A DNA stretch of 64,000 nt from Rhodosorus marinus (taxonomy: Eukaryota; Rhodophyta; Stylonematophyceae; Stylonematales; Stylonemataceae). The notes beneath the pieces are model-generated. The model ran no database searches. It saw only the letters and a program-made list of their open reading frames with translations, and was not told the origin of the DNA. This document shows, piece after piece, positions 8,976 through 17,961 of the stretch. Position numbers and translations under genes: made by a program. The stretch covers positions 1,587,001 through 1,651,000 of the forward strand of contig JAMWBK010000001.1 in the NCBI GenBank assembly GCA_029953675.1, written 5' to 3'. Every line of letters starts with the position of its first letter. Positions within the stretch are counted from its first letter, which is position 1.

Positions 8976-11900
8976 CTAAGTGCGGCGAAGAACTCGCGCC
9001 TCCAACATCAAAGCGCCATTCATGCGCCACAGCAGGAAACTTAAGCGGGTAAACAACGATTGAAGACGGTCAGGGCGTTCGCGGAACAACTCCCGAAGCC
9101 AGCGAGAACCAACAGAGTCCATGAACCCAAAGCACTCAATGATCAGGGGTACCAAGCGATGTGCTAGTGCAGAAGCACGAACACCAGGGGATGACAAAGC
9201 CCCCGCGTATTTGATCTATTTGCGGCGTCTCATGCTGGCGGCGGCAGATCCACGGCGCTCCCCCGCAGCCGGGAGATAACGACTAGCTTGAGGGTTAGGA
9301 ACAGCAAGATCAACGTATGTGGTACGGCGGCTGTCGTCACAGGTGATCACCAGGTCGGCTACACGGCGTTCATCATTTTGAAAGTCCGCGACGGGTAAAG
9401 GTTTCTCACGTTCGATTTCCAGACCGGCTTGCCGGACTATAGGCCGAAGTTCCCGGTATAACAGGTTCAAGATCCGTGTATGGCGGCGGGTTCGAGCACC
9501 TTTCACCGCAGGGCAACTAGCGAGCAGGTGGGCGCCAAAATCTGCGTTGTCTTCAGTCTGAGAGCAGAGAGGGCACGACGAACCCATCTCGTACGGCCAG
9601 GGGGGCTGATGTAAACCGAGGTATAAGCGCAGTGAAGTACGCACTTCGAAATCCGACAGTGTGAGTGGCGGAAAGGCTGGTACGGTCATGAGCCACTGAG
9701 AGCTAATAACCCCTCCAAGACTACGTAGGCGGGCGCGAGCGCGAGAAGATGAGACCATCTGCGCGAGGAGTCGGCCATATGCAGCACGGTGCAAGTCCCA
9801 AGAAAGGATATTTTGCAGCGCATCCGTACGTGCTTGAGCTCGGCTCCCAGCGCGCTGGGAATCATCAGGAGGATCAACTGGAACTTCTTCTTCTGCGGCA
9901 ACCACTGGGTCAATCTCCCCTAGAACAGGTTCAGGCGCAGGACGAATCCCCGGGGCGGAGCCTCGAGAGCGGTCAAATACAGCTCGCCAGTCAGGAAGAC
10001 GGGGTTGAACGGTTTCGGGGAGGCTAGTACAGGAATTCAGGGCGGTTTGGAGCTCCAGAAACAAGTCTTGGGCGCTTTCCGGTACGCTGGGAAGCAAGAC
10101 ATCCCGCGAGAGGCTCGCCATCAAATTGCGGAACTTCGAGATACCCAAACTGCTCAAAGTGGGAAGTGCGGTTCCCCAGGCCCCTACTGCGGCTGCGGCT
10201 TGGACCACAACACGGTTGCAGAGGCCCAGTCCCCCCAATCGCAATGGGAGGCCTACCTGGGCGCGCACAACATCACAGGTGGGTCGCGACAGAGAAAATA
10301 CCCAAGGTCACGGAAACTTTCAGCATCCGCACGAGTGGCCAACCACCGGCCCCAATGAGTTGGAAGTGAGCGAAGCCAGTAGGTTAACCGCTGACTGCAA
10401 CAATACCGAAACAGCAACAACGAGCATTGGAGAAAGCCCGGAGGTAGCCGTCGAAGCTCTGCAACCAGCTGTCTGTGCTTACCGAGGAGCTGCAGCAACT
10501 CGCCTTCAACGAAGGACGGCGACCCGTAGGGGATGCCTAAGTGGACAAAACCATCCGGTCTCCAAATATCCTGGAACGACGCAGGTACCTGCTGCTCTCG
10601 TGCAGCTACACCTCCCCAGTAGAACGATTTGTGATGATTAACCTCCAAGTCAACCCGCGAAGCCAAGGAGCGGAGACGATCATAAGCGAGCGCTAGAGTA
10701 TCGGGGGGCCCCGGGAGGCACACGTCGTCGTGGTATGCAACCGTACGAACCTGCGGGAATTCGGAGCGAAGACAAAGCAAGACGAGTTGTAGTCCACGGG
10801 CATGTAGGAAAGGGGACAAGGGATCACCCTGTTGTACCCCTGTGCGCGCCGCAAACGTGTGTGAGGAAGCGCCAAGGGTATCATAGGTAGCCCCACGACC
10901 AAGCGGAGAATAAAGTCTACTAACAAAGGGAAAGCCTACAGGGAAGACTTCGCGCACCACGTGCATGAGAGCCGGACGAGAGACGCGGTTGAAGGCATTG
11001 GTAAAATCTACGGAGAGGAGCCCAGAATCTGGGGAGTACGCCATTTCCGAACGGAGTAAAACAGACAACAACTCACAGCCACCACGATAGCCCACGCCTA
11101 ACTGCACGTGCCCAAAGAAACGGCGGGATTCGGGAACCAGGATTTTCACTAACCATCGCGCCGCCAATTTGCGGACCACCTCAACCAGGCCAATAGGGCG
11201 AATAGCAGGGCTCGAGGCCGTGTGGCCGGGCTTCGAAAGCAGACACAACTGCGAACGCCCGACCAAGAACCACGCACACTCACACAGGGGATCACCATTC
11301 ACAAGCGCTTCGACCACCCACGCCAACGCCTTCAAACCTTCATCACTTAAGAAACGGAGATATTCCACCCGCAGCCCCGAGGGCCCTGGGGAACGGCCCT
11401 TCGGAGCATCATGAACCAACTCACGCACCGCCTCCAGATTGACCACTAACCGCGCACTGGGATGTGGCGCGGCGCGGTACTCTTCCAACACTGATTCAAA
11501 CGAGGAGTCCCAAGGGGAGCCTTCCGAGGGAAAGAGCAAACGGAGCGGTGAAGAAAGATCATCGGAGTATGGAACCACAGGTTGCCGCTGCTGGAGGATC
11601 CCGGCTGCCCGCCGCAGATCACCGCCTGCCACCGCGTGACGCGCCCGATTCTGTCGAGAAGACCTAAAAGCTGAGGGAGCACTAGGAGAAAAGGAAGAGA
11701 GAGAAGCGAAATAAAGACGTTCGAGGTCCTCAAAGTCGCCGGAAAGGAACATTTGCAGTTTTCGGCGAGGATGGACCCGGCGAGGATGTGGGTTGAGGGG
11801 GACGGTAGAGGAGGTGAGCACGAGGCGGGGAAAAAAGAACAAGAGTTCCCAGCGAAGAGAGCAGTGAGGGTTCGCGGCGACCTGCTGCCAGAGAAAATCC

Positions 11901-12100
11901 AACACCAATCCTAGGGGCTTATGAAGTCGACGAGGGAGCCGTACGGCCGTGCTCTGACGACAAAGGGGAAGGGAACCGTCCGGGTAGGAGGCGACAAGGT
12001 GCGAAAACCACGAGAGAACACGCTCATGCCAGGCTGAGCGGTCACTGGTAAACAGGGGTAACCGGGACGACACGCACGCGGAGGAAGAAGACTCAGACAT
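8976..12100 (-). pseudogene. Family C ORF2: reverse transcriptase, zinc knuckle, REL endonuclease (frameshifted)
   Basis: The start chosen is ATG at 12100 (MSESSSS), overlapping the ORF1 stop in the 8-nt string ATGTCTGA; the frame stays open further upstream but overlaps ORF1. RT motifs in order: SPGPSGLRVEYL, IRPIGLVEVVRKL, SVDFTNAFNRVSRP (motif A, first catalytic Asp), GVQQGDPLSPFLHA, and YHDD at 10724-10735 (motif C). A frameshift near 10260 moves to a second frame carrying a C-x2-C-x11-H-x4-C zinc knuckle (CPLCSQTEDNADFGAHLLASC region, about 9510-9575). Next comes the endonuclease core VAD-x14-D (RRVADLVITC...TTYVDLAV). A further stop at 9216 separates the last 70 residues (GFMDSVGSRWLRELF...), which match the family A tail. 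A dead but well preserved gene. Confidence 0.85.
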
Positions 12101-13391
12101 CGGGCCTCCCCTCAGTCGGGAAGGCAGATCGAATATCCGGAGGAGGTGCCTCGGAGGGAGGCTCAGGAGCCGCACGACGCTTACGTGGAGGGCGCACGAA
12201 GGAACTAAAAGACCTGAAGAAAGTAGACACAGGGTTTTCAGCAGCGGAGTCTTGACTGAGGGTGTCCAGAGCCAGCGGATTCGGAGAGGCCGATGGTGCT
12301 CCTGCCATGTCGGTGTCACGAGCCTCGGAGACAGGGCGAGGGGAGGAAGGGTGCTCAAGAGTCGGCGGCAGAAAGTCAAACGCAGGGTGGGCTTCCAGCA
12401 GGGTGGCCTCAGTGGAGAGGAAGGCCTCTAGCGCGGTGCGGAGGACCCCGCGAGGAGGAAAACGCGCGAAGAGGCTCGCCTGTATGCGCGAGAGCCGCGC
12501 CGCATGAGTGTGTAGCGCGACAACCGAAGCCTGCGAGGCATCCAGGCTTTGCAAGGCCGACGGAGGAACCCAGCCGGCGTCAAAACGATCGAACTCGACA
12601 AACAAAGAGACATGAGGACGAGTCAGTATCATGTTGGCCAGAGCAGAGCGCTGGGGCGCGGGGGTGGTTACAAGCGATTGAAGGAACTGGTAAGCCGAGT
12701 CAGTAACAAGAAAACAGGCATGAGGGCCCGTGAAGTCCACATATAGGAATTCAGACGGGGCGACCCCAAGGGAGGAAGCCATGGTGTCGCGGAAATCGCG
12801 GTAGTGGACGGGCGCGCGGCCCCGACCACGAGAGGGGGTCTGGGGACGCACGTTCGTCATCCAAACAAAGTGGAACGGAGATAGTTGGCGAGAAGAGTCA
12901 ATAGGGATGTGTTGTGGCATCATACGCACCATTGCCGTCGTGCGTTGTTCAGAAGAGCCCCTGCGTAGGACCTGCGAATAGGTCGCACGTGGGGCACTGG
13001 AGGGAGCAGGATTCGGGCCCGACGCGGGCCCAGGAGGCGTCTGTCCTTGAATAGGGGTAGGCCAGTCGGAATCAGGAATGACCGGAGCGGAGCGCTCGGG
13101 TCGGGTGGAGGCAGGCCCCGCTGTACCGTGCGGATCCGCGGGGACGGGCACCGGGGGGTATGGGGCAGGCGCGGAGGCGGAGAAGCGCTCCAAATAGGCG
13201 ATCAGCAGGGGCAGGCGGTGTTCCTGGGAAGCAGTCACAAGAAGACTCGTCAGTTTCGAGCAGATCCCATGGGCTAACTCGTCAGCGCAGTCCGTGAGGG
13301 TGGCCGCGGTACTAAACCCGCCCACGCTGAGCTCCACGCGCGCTGAGAGAACGGCTCCGTCCGCCGGAATGGGTGGGGAAACCCCAACCAT
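12093..13391 (-). CDS. Family C ORF1, putative RNA-binding protein of the retroelement
   Basis: Intact 432-codon frame immediately 5' of ORF2. Residues 1-70 are a helical region; 85-140 is Pro/Ala-rich low complexity. Residues about 170-260 are the only part conserved with family A ORF1: FVWMTNVRPQT, YRDFRDTMASSLG, FLYVDFTGPHACFLV. The strand-helix-strand-strand-helix pattern suggests an RRM-like fold (inference). The C-terminus has a basic run (PPRKRRAAPEPP), possibly a nuclear-localisation or RNA-binding patch. No CCHC knuckles are visible. Its stop overlaps the ORF2 start by 8 nt (ATGTCTGA), which suggests termination-reinitiation as known for SART1-type elements. A separate ORF1 is unusual for an element with a C-terminal REL endonuclease, since R2, R4 and NeSL elements typically have one ORF. 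Confidence 0.75.
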   Translation of the reverse strand: MVGVSPPIPADGAVLSARVELSVGGFSTAATLTDCADELAHGICSKLTSLLVTASQEHRLPLLIAYLERFSASAPAPYPPVPVPADPHGTAGPASTRPERSAPVIPDSDWPTPIQGQTPPGPASGPNPAPSSAPRATYSQVLRRGSSEQRTTAMVRMMPQHIPIDSSRQLSPFHFVWMTNVRPQTPSRGRGRAPVHYRDFRDTMASSLGVAPSEFLYVDFTGPHACFLVTDSAYQFLQSLVTTPAPQRSALANMILTRPHVSLFVEFDRFDAGWVPPSALQSLDASQASVVALHTHAARLSRIQASLFARFPPRGVLRTALEAFLSTEATLLEAHPAFDFLPPTLEHPSSPRPVSEARDTDMAGAPSASPNPLALDTLSQDSAAENPVSTFFRSFSSFVRPPRKRRAAPEPPSEAPPPDIRSAFPTEGRPDV

Positions 13392-13768
13392 AACGATTGG
13401 AAGGTGTGAAAAACCGATTCCCTAACGAAACCCCCAAAAAGAGAACTTGTTCCCAACGTTTGCAACCAAAGAAAAACCACCACGACCTCCAAGGGGCGCT
13501 AGCAACCCCCAGCACGCACCACACCACTAGAAGATGCGGGGGAAAGTCTGCAGAAAGAAGCGCCTCCCACCGAAGAACACAATTGCGACTCAAAACCACC
13601 AAAAGCCAGCACCATACACCCTCACGAAACCAAAAACTACTCTGTCCGGGGAGTAAAAGAGGTGCTCCGCAACAGAAAGCAGTGCAAAATCTGAGCAAAG
13701 CGCGGTAAACGGGCGTGGCAAGCCACTAACCAAACATAAACCCCTCCAGAAAAATATTTGTAACAAAA

Positions 13769-13787
13769 GCATCTAAAATTTAGATGC
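13769..13787. repeat. 19-bp palindrome at the family C 5' junction
   Basis: GCATCTAAA-A-TTTAGATGC, set inside a looser inverted pair (TGTAACAA at 13759-13766, TTGTTACA at 13794-13801). It falls exactly where family C sequence meets the family A 5' fragment. Confidence 0.7.
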
Positions 13788-14205
13788 ATCAAGTTGTTAC
13801 ACTTGCGGAGATAAGTGCACGCGCCTGGGTGCCAGAAGCGCCTTCCAAGTCAACCTCGGAAGAAAACGTGCCGCAGCTGAGGCGAACACGGAGTCCCTCA
13901 CCTGGCAGTGCCTCCTTGGGAGGAGGCTCCGTCGAGCGCGGAGATATCCCTACCATCCTGAGGGAATGCGCAAAGGAAACGTTGCACCACCAATATGAAA
14001 CCGCACCGAGAGAATAATCGACCAAACCCAACCCAAATAGGAAAGGCCCCGCAACACACCCACCCGGAAGACAGAAGTAGTTGCAAATGCAAACGACGCC
14101 CCGCGGAAAATCGAGGGGAAGGCGTACCAGAGGAAGCGCTTCCCGTAAACGAACACGCTCGCGACCGAAAAAGAAACAAAACCCCAATCCTCAGCCAAAC
14201 AATCT
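13788..14205 (-). mobile_element. Family A 5' fragment (5' UTR and start of ORF1)
   Basis: Minus-strand match to 16287-16690 of the full-length copy: the shared 5' UTR string GAGGATTGGGGTTTTG, then the ORF1 N-terminus (MVGISPRSTEPPPKEALPGE...). The alignment stops inside ORF1 at the family C junction. Keeping only the 5' end is not expected from ordinary 5' truncation, so later insertion of family C or rearrangement is likely. Confidence 0.75.
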
Positions 14206-14218
14206 AGTCATTTGATAA

Positions 14219-14308
14219 CGTAGTTCCTTTTAACGGTCTGCGTAGCGCTGTAGGCTATGCTTATTAGCATAGCCTACAGCGCTACGCAGACCGTTAAAAG
14301 GAACTACG
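14219..14308. repeat. 90-bp perfect inverted repeat made of two element 3' ends
   Basis: 43-bp arms (14219-14261 and 14266-14308) around a 4-nt spacer TATT. Each arm is the terminal part of the family A-type 3' UTR (CGTAGTTCCTTTTAACGG... ending GGCTATGCT), so two 3' ends meet tail to tail. The right arm continues into a normal minus-strand copy (14266-15031), whereas the left arm has no element body behind it. Long perfect arms with a tiny loop would form a cruciform or hairpin. Confidence 0.95.
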
Positions 14309-15031
14309 AACTAGGTAGGGAAGCGTGCCAACCCAGGCGCCGATGGCGCGCCTCGGCAAGCATGCTGCTCGAATATCGCCACAGAGAGACACTTAAGCGC
14401 CGCAAAAGTTCCAAGTATTCAACAGAATGCTCAGTGAAACATTTCCGCAACCACTCCAAACCCGACTTCTCCACGTGACCAAAGCTTTCCACAATGAAAG
14501 GCTGGAACCGGTGGGAGCGACCCTCAGCGCGAGGCAGGCTGGCCATACTCTCAGCATACCGTCCTTCCTTCACGCGGCGAAGGGCCGATGCAGCTGCTCC
14601 CCGGCGGCGGGCGGCAGCCGTCAGATGGGCGCTTGCCACAGGGCATGTAATCGCGAGGTCAACATATGCTGAGCGTCTGGCGGCAGCATCGGAGACGAGG
14701 AGATCTCCGATACAGCGGGGCGGTGCCCTATCCGAGACCGATCTGGGTAGTTCCGATTCCACCTCAACCGTATGCCCTACCCGAGTCGGACATTCGCTGA
14801 GAATGTACTTGAAGCGAGTGTGACGCCTCGTACGAAGACCTCTCAACATTCCGTATGAACCTAAGAAATGGTAACCACAAGCATCGATCCGACTCTCACA
14901 TCCCTGACAGAAAGACGGCCGATTAGAGTGCCACGGAGCTTGTGGAAAACCCAGGTAAATCCGTGCGGCAGAGCGAAACTGGAAGGCGTCCAGACGGTGA
15001 CCCAGTGATGACGGCAGGGTCGTTAACCACA
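14309..15031 (-). mobile_element. Family A2 retroelement, 5'-truncated copy
   Basis: Intact 3' coding end (about 242 codons, stop at 14304): zinc knuckle CQGCESRIDACGYHFLGS (final Cys replaced by Tyr context GSYG), endonuclease IGD-x14-D (CIGDLLVSD...SAYVDLAIT, Gly in place of Ala) and the conserved tail (FQPFIVESFGHVEKSGLEWL). It is diverged from A1 in many third positions and in the 3' UTR, so it represents a subfamily. Truncated at about 15031, where two more tiny 3' ends follow. Confidence 0.85.
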
Positions 15032-15150
15032 ACTGGCTTTATTAGCATAGCCTACAACTGGCTTATTAGCATAGCCTACAGCGCTACGCAAACCGTGAAA
15101 AGGAACTAACTAGGCTTTACTGTACTTTACTGTACTTTACTGGACTTTAC
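15029..15150 (-). repeat. Micro-insertions and tail array of element 3' ends
   Basis: In order: ACAACTGGCT (15029-15038), a 15-bp piece TTATTAGCATAGCCT identical to the last bases of an element 3' end, ACAACTGGCT again (15054-15063), and about 55 bp of an A2-type 3' UTR (to about 15112). Three 10-bp units follow: TGTACTTTAC twice (15121-15140) and TGGACTTTAC (15141-15150), running straight into the next 3' end TAGCATAGCC. In element orientation the units read GTAAAGTACA, that is, tail repeats. Confidence 0.75.
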
Positions 15151-15459
15151 TAGCATAGCCTGAAGCGCTACGCAAGGCGTGAAGATGAACTAATAACTAG
15201 GGAGGGAAGCATGCAACCCCAGGCGCCGATGGCGCGCCTCGGAAAGCATGTCGCTGGAATATCGCCAAAGGGAGACACTTAAACGCCTCAAGAGCGCCAA
15301 ATATTCAGTAGGATGCTCAGCAAAACATTTCCGCAACCACTCTAAACCCGACTTATCCACGTGACCAAAGCTTTTCACAATGAATGGCTGGAACCGGTGA
15401 GAGCGACCCTCAGCGCAAGGCAGACTGGCCATGCTCTCAGCATACCGTCGTTCCTTAAC
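15151..15459 (-). mobile_element. Family A 3' fragment
   Basis: About 309 bp nearly identical to 7297-7601 of copy A1: 3' UTR plus the last 80 codons (AEGRSHRFQPFIVKSFGHVD...). It ends in the middle of the coding region where another 3' end (15460) begins, so the latter probably inserted into it or the copy was truncated here. Confidence 0.85.
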
Positions 15460-15668
15460 GCATAGCCTGATGCGCTACGCAAAACGTAAAAAGAAACTAG
15501 GGACTAGGGAGAAGAGCATGATAGCCCAAGCGGCGGTGGCGCGCCTCGGCGAAAATGTTGAAAATACCGCCAGAGAGCGATACTTGAACGGCGGAGGAGC
15601 ATCAGATATGCTTCAGGTTGTTCGGCGAAATGCTTTCGTAGCCACTCCAAGGGGTGTAAGTGGAGAGC
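15460..15668 (-). mobile_element. Family A3 retroelement 3' fragment
   Basis: Starts with GCATAGCCTGATGCGCTACGC, the 3' UTR variant also seen at 3692-3760, and continues with a diverged version of the last 60 codons (minus strand). A third subfamily of the same element type; truncated at 15668. Confidence 0.7.
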
Positions 15669-16278
15669 CGTCACACTCGCCTCAAGTACATCCTCAGCGA
15701 ATCTTTGACTCGGATGAATGAATGAATGGTTTAATCGGAGCTATGACTCGGATAGGGCATACGGTTGAGGTTGAGTCGGAACTGCCCAGATCCATCTCGG
15801 ACTCTGCACCGCCCCGTTGTATAGCCGATCTCCTCGTCTCCGACGCTGCTGCCAGACGCTCAACATATGTGGACCTTGCGATTACCTGCCCCGTGGCCAG
15901 CGCCCACCTCACCGCAGCCGCCCGCCGCCGGGGGGCCGCGGCTTCAGCCCTTCGAAGAGTTAAGGAACGACGGTATGCTGAGAGCATGGCCAGTCTGCCT
16001 TGCGCTGAGGGTCGCTCTCACCGGTTCCAGCCATTCATTGTGGAAAGCTTTGGTCACGTCGATAAGTCGGGTTTAGAGTGGTTGCGGAAATGTTTTGCTG
16101 AGCATCCTACTGAATATTTGGCGCTCTTGAGGCGTTTAAGTGTCTCCCTTTGGCGATATTCCAGCGACATGCTTTCCGAGGCGCGCCATCGGCGCCTGGG
16201 GTTGCATGCTTCCCTCCCTAGTTATTAGTTCATCTTCACGCCTTGCGTAGCGCTTCAGGCTATGCTAGTAAAGTCCTG
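15669..16278 (+). mobile_element. Family A 5'-truncated copy with micro-insertion
   Basis: Plus-strand copy matching 20509-21076 of the full element, complete to the 3' end GGCTATGCTAGTAAAGTCC. At 15716-15743 a 28-bp foreign segment interrupts it, flanked by TGACTCGGAT on both sides. The endonuclease and tail region is otherwise open (15755-16228: IAD-x14-YVD, FQPFIVESFGHVDKSGLEWL). Its 3' end is joined almost directly to the 5' end of the full-length copy at 16285. Confidence 0.85.
15716..15743 (-). mobile_element. 28-bp micro-insertion of an ATTC-tailed element
   Basis: GAATGAATGAATGGTTTAATCGGAGCTA; its complement ends CCGATTAAACCATTCATTCATTC, the terminus also seen at 5508-5535 and, without the repeats, near 8930-8950. 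Target duplication TGACTCGGAT at 15706-15715 and 15744-15753. The intact target is at about 20545 in the full copy. Confidence 0.85.
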
Positions 16279-16448
16279 CTAGTTGTCGAGGATTGGGGTT
16301 TTGTTTCTTTTTCGGTCGCGAGCGTGTTCGTTTACGGGAAGCGCTTCCTCTGGTACGCCTTCCCCTCGATTTTCCGCGGGGCGTCGTTTGCATTTGCAAC
16401 TACTTCTGTCTTCCGGGTGGGTGAGTTGCGGGGCCTTTCCTATTTGGG

Positions 16449-17961
16449 TTGGGTTTGGTCGATTATTCTCTCGGTGCGGTTTCATATTGGTGGTGCAACG
16501 TTTCCTTGGCGGATTCCCTCAGGATGGTAGGGATATCTCCGCACTCGACGGAGCCTTTTCCCAAGGAGGCACTGCCAGGTGGGGGACTCCGTGTTCGCCT
16601 CAGCTGCGGCACGTTTTCTTCCGAGGTTGACTTGGAAGGCGCTTCTGGCACCCAGGCGCGTTCACTTATCTCCGCTGTCACCAGCCTGATCACGGCTGCG
16701 AGTGATCGTGGAGTGCTCCCTCAGCTCACCCAGAAGCTAGGTGGGCTGGAATCGGGATTGCTGGCCAGGTCAAATTCAAATTCGGACGAGAATTTGAATT
16801 GCCCCAGAGTGGCAGCGTTGGCTGAAGGCAGTCAACATCCGGTCAATCAACATGAACCTGTCCCGGGACAGGCGAGGGCTGTTGCTTCTGCGCGGGACAG
16901 TACGACGTTGGGGAGCGGCAGGCCGGGCCAAAACGCGCTTCAGCGCTCGGGGACTCGAGGCAATGGTGGTGGTGACTGTGCGGCAACCGGTGTGGAGGAG
17001 ACTGCAGCTGTGGACTTCCCTCTCTTGGACCAGCCCTCAGGTCGTCACCAGCTCCCGGCTACTTCGGGGGCACGTGGTGGCCGCAAGGGGGCGCTTCGTA
17101 CGCATCAGTCTTGCGGAAGGGCACCACTGCCACACGTACGGCGGCTATGCTCCGTTTCATACCATCTCGCGAGCCTCAGGATGGACCTGTGGAGACCACT
17201 CTCCAATTTCTGTGGGTGCGAAATGTCCGGCCCCAGACTACACGAGGACAGGTCCCGTCTATGCGAGACTTCCGGGACACTTTTGCGGAATCGTTAGGGT
17301 GCAGCCGGGGTGATTTCTTCTTCGCAAACTATGAGGGCCGCGATGTGCTGTTTTTGGTCTCCGCAACCGCCGCCAAGTACCTGGAGGCCTTGCTGGCGAA
17401 GCCTACCGAGCAGTGGCCTGAGAGCGCCCGGTGGCTGCGCTGCAACCCGCAGGTGGTTTTGCACTTCGATTTTGACCGTTTCTCGGGCAATTTCCTGTCT
17501 CCGGGAGAAACGGCAGGGCTCTCTGAGCATGAGAGCAGCGTGAAGGCGGCAGCGATCCATTGGCTACGGATTCAGCGCCTTGAGAGGATCTTGTTGGCGC
17601 GGTTCCGGTCGGGCCCTCGTCACCTGCGCATGGCGGTTTCCAGTTTCTTCGATCTGGAGAGGCGACTTGTGCTGACTTCGCGCTACAAGACAGAGCTGCA
17701 GCGGGTGGGGATTTTGGAGGGCTCTGCTTCCAGCACTACTTCCAGCGAGAGTGGTGAGGCAGGGGAGCAGACTGAGGGCATGGCGGTGGAGGACGCCCAG
17801 GTTACTTTGCTGAAGCCCGCGGGATCCGTTCCGCGAGCCTCGCGGAGTGGGAGGCTCACGACTTTGGTGCGGATAGGAGGTAAGAGAGCGAGGACCGACT
17901 CCCCGGGTCTAAGGGGGAGAAGCACGATTAGCGCTCCAGGCACGGCTGCGAGGTCGCAGCC
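16449..17961 (+). pseudogene. Family A ORF1 (frameshifted)
   Basis: The N-terminal part is in one frame (MVGISPHSTEPFPKEALPGG..., open from 16449) and the conserved core in another (ORF from 17111): FLWVRNVRPQT, MRDFRDTFAESLG, DFFFANYEGRDVLFLV, KYLEALLAKP, VVLHFDFDRFSG. These align with family C ORF1 residues 170-290, which is the evidence that both are the same protein. RRM-like topology is an inference. Frames switch between about 16700 and 17110. The C-terminal third is Ser/Thr/Gly-rich with a basic patch (GGKRARTDSPGLRGR). The element's own ORF2 begins around 17962. Confidence 0.7.

Larger units (their letters stand above)
8937..13770 (-). mobile_element. Family C non-LTR retrotransposon, near full length, REL-endonuclease type
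   Basis: About 4.8 kb on the minus strand: GC-rich 5' UTR (13392-13770), ORF1 (13391-12093), ORF2 with reverse transcriptase, zinc knuckle and endonuclease (12100 to about 8976, broken by frameshifts), and a short 3' UTR ending near 'CCTCCGATTAAACCATTCGTC' at 8930-8950. No LTRs. It is divergent from family A at base level but shares protein order and motifs. The left end abuts a family A relic and the right end abuts a 5' fragment of family A (13788-14205), so it sits among older copies. No clear target duplication was found. Confidence 0.85.

Noticed and set aside
11439-13277. Long plus-strand ORFs opposite family C ORF1/ORF2
   Set aside because: Shadows of the GC-rich coding strand; the minus strand carries all RT and ORF1 motifs.
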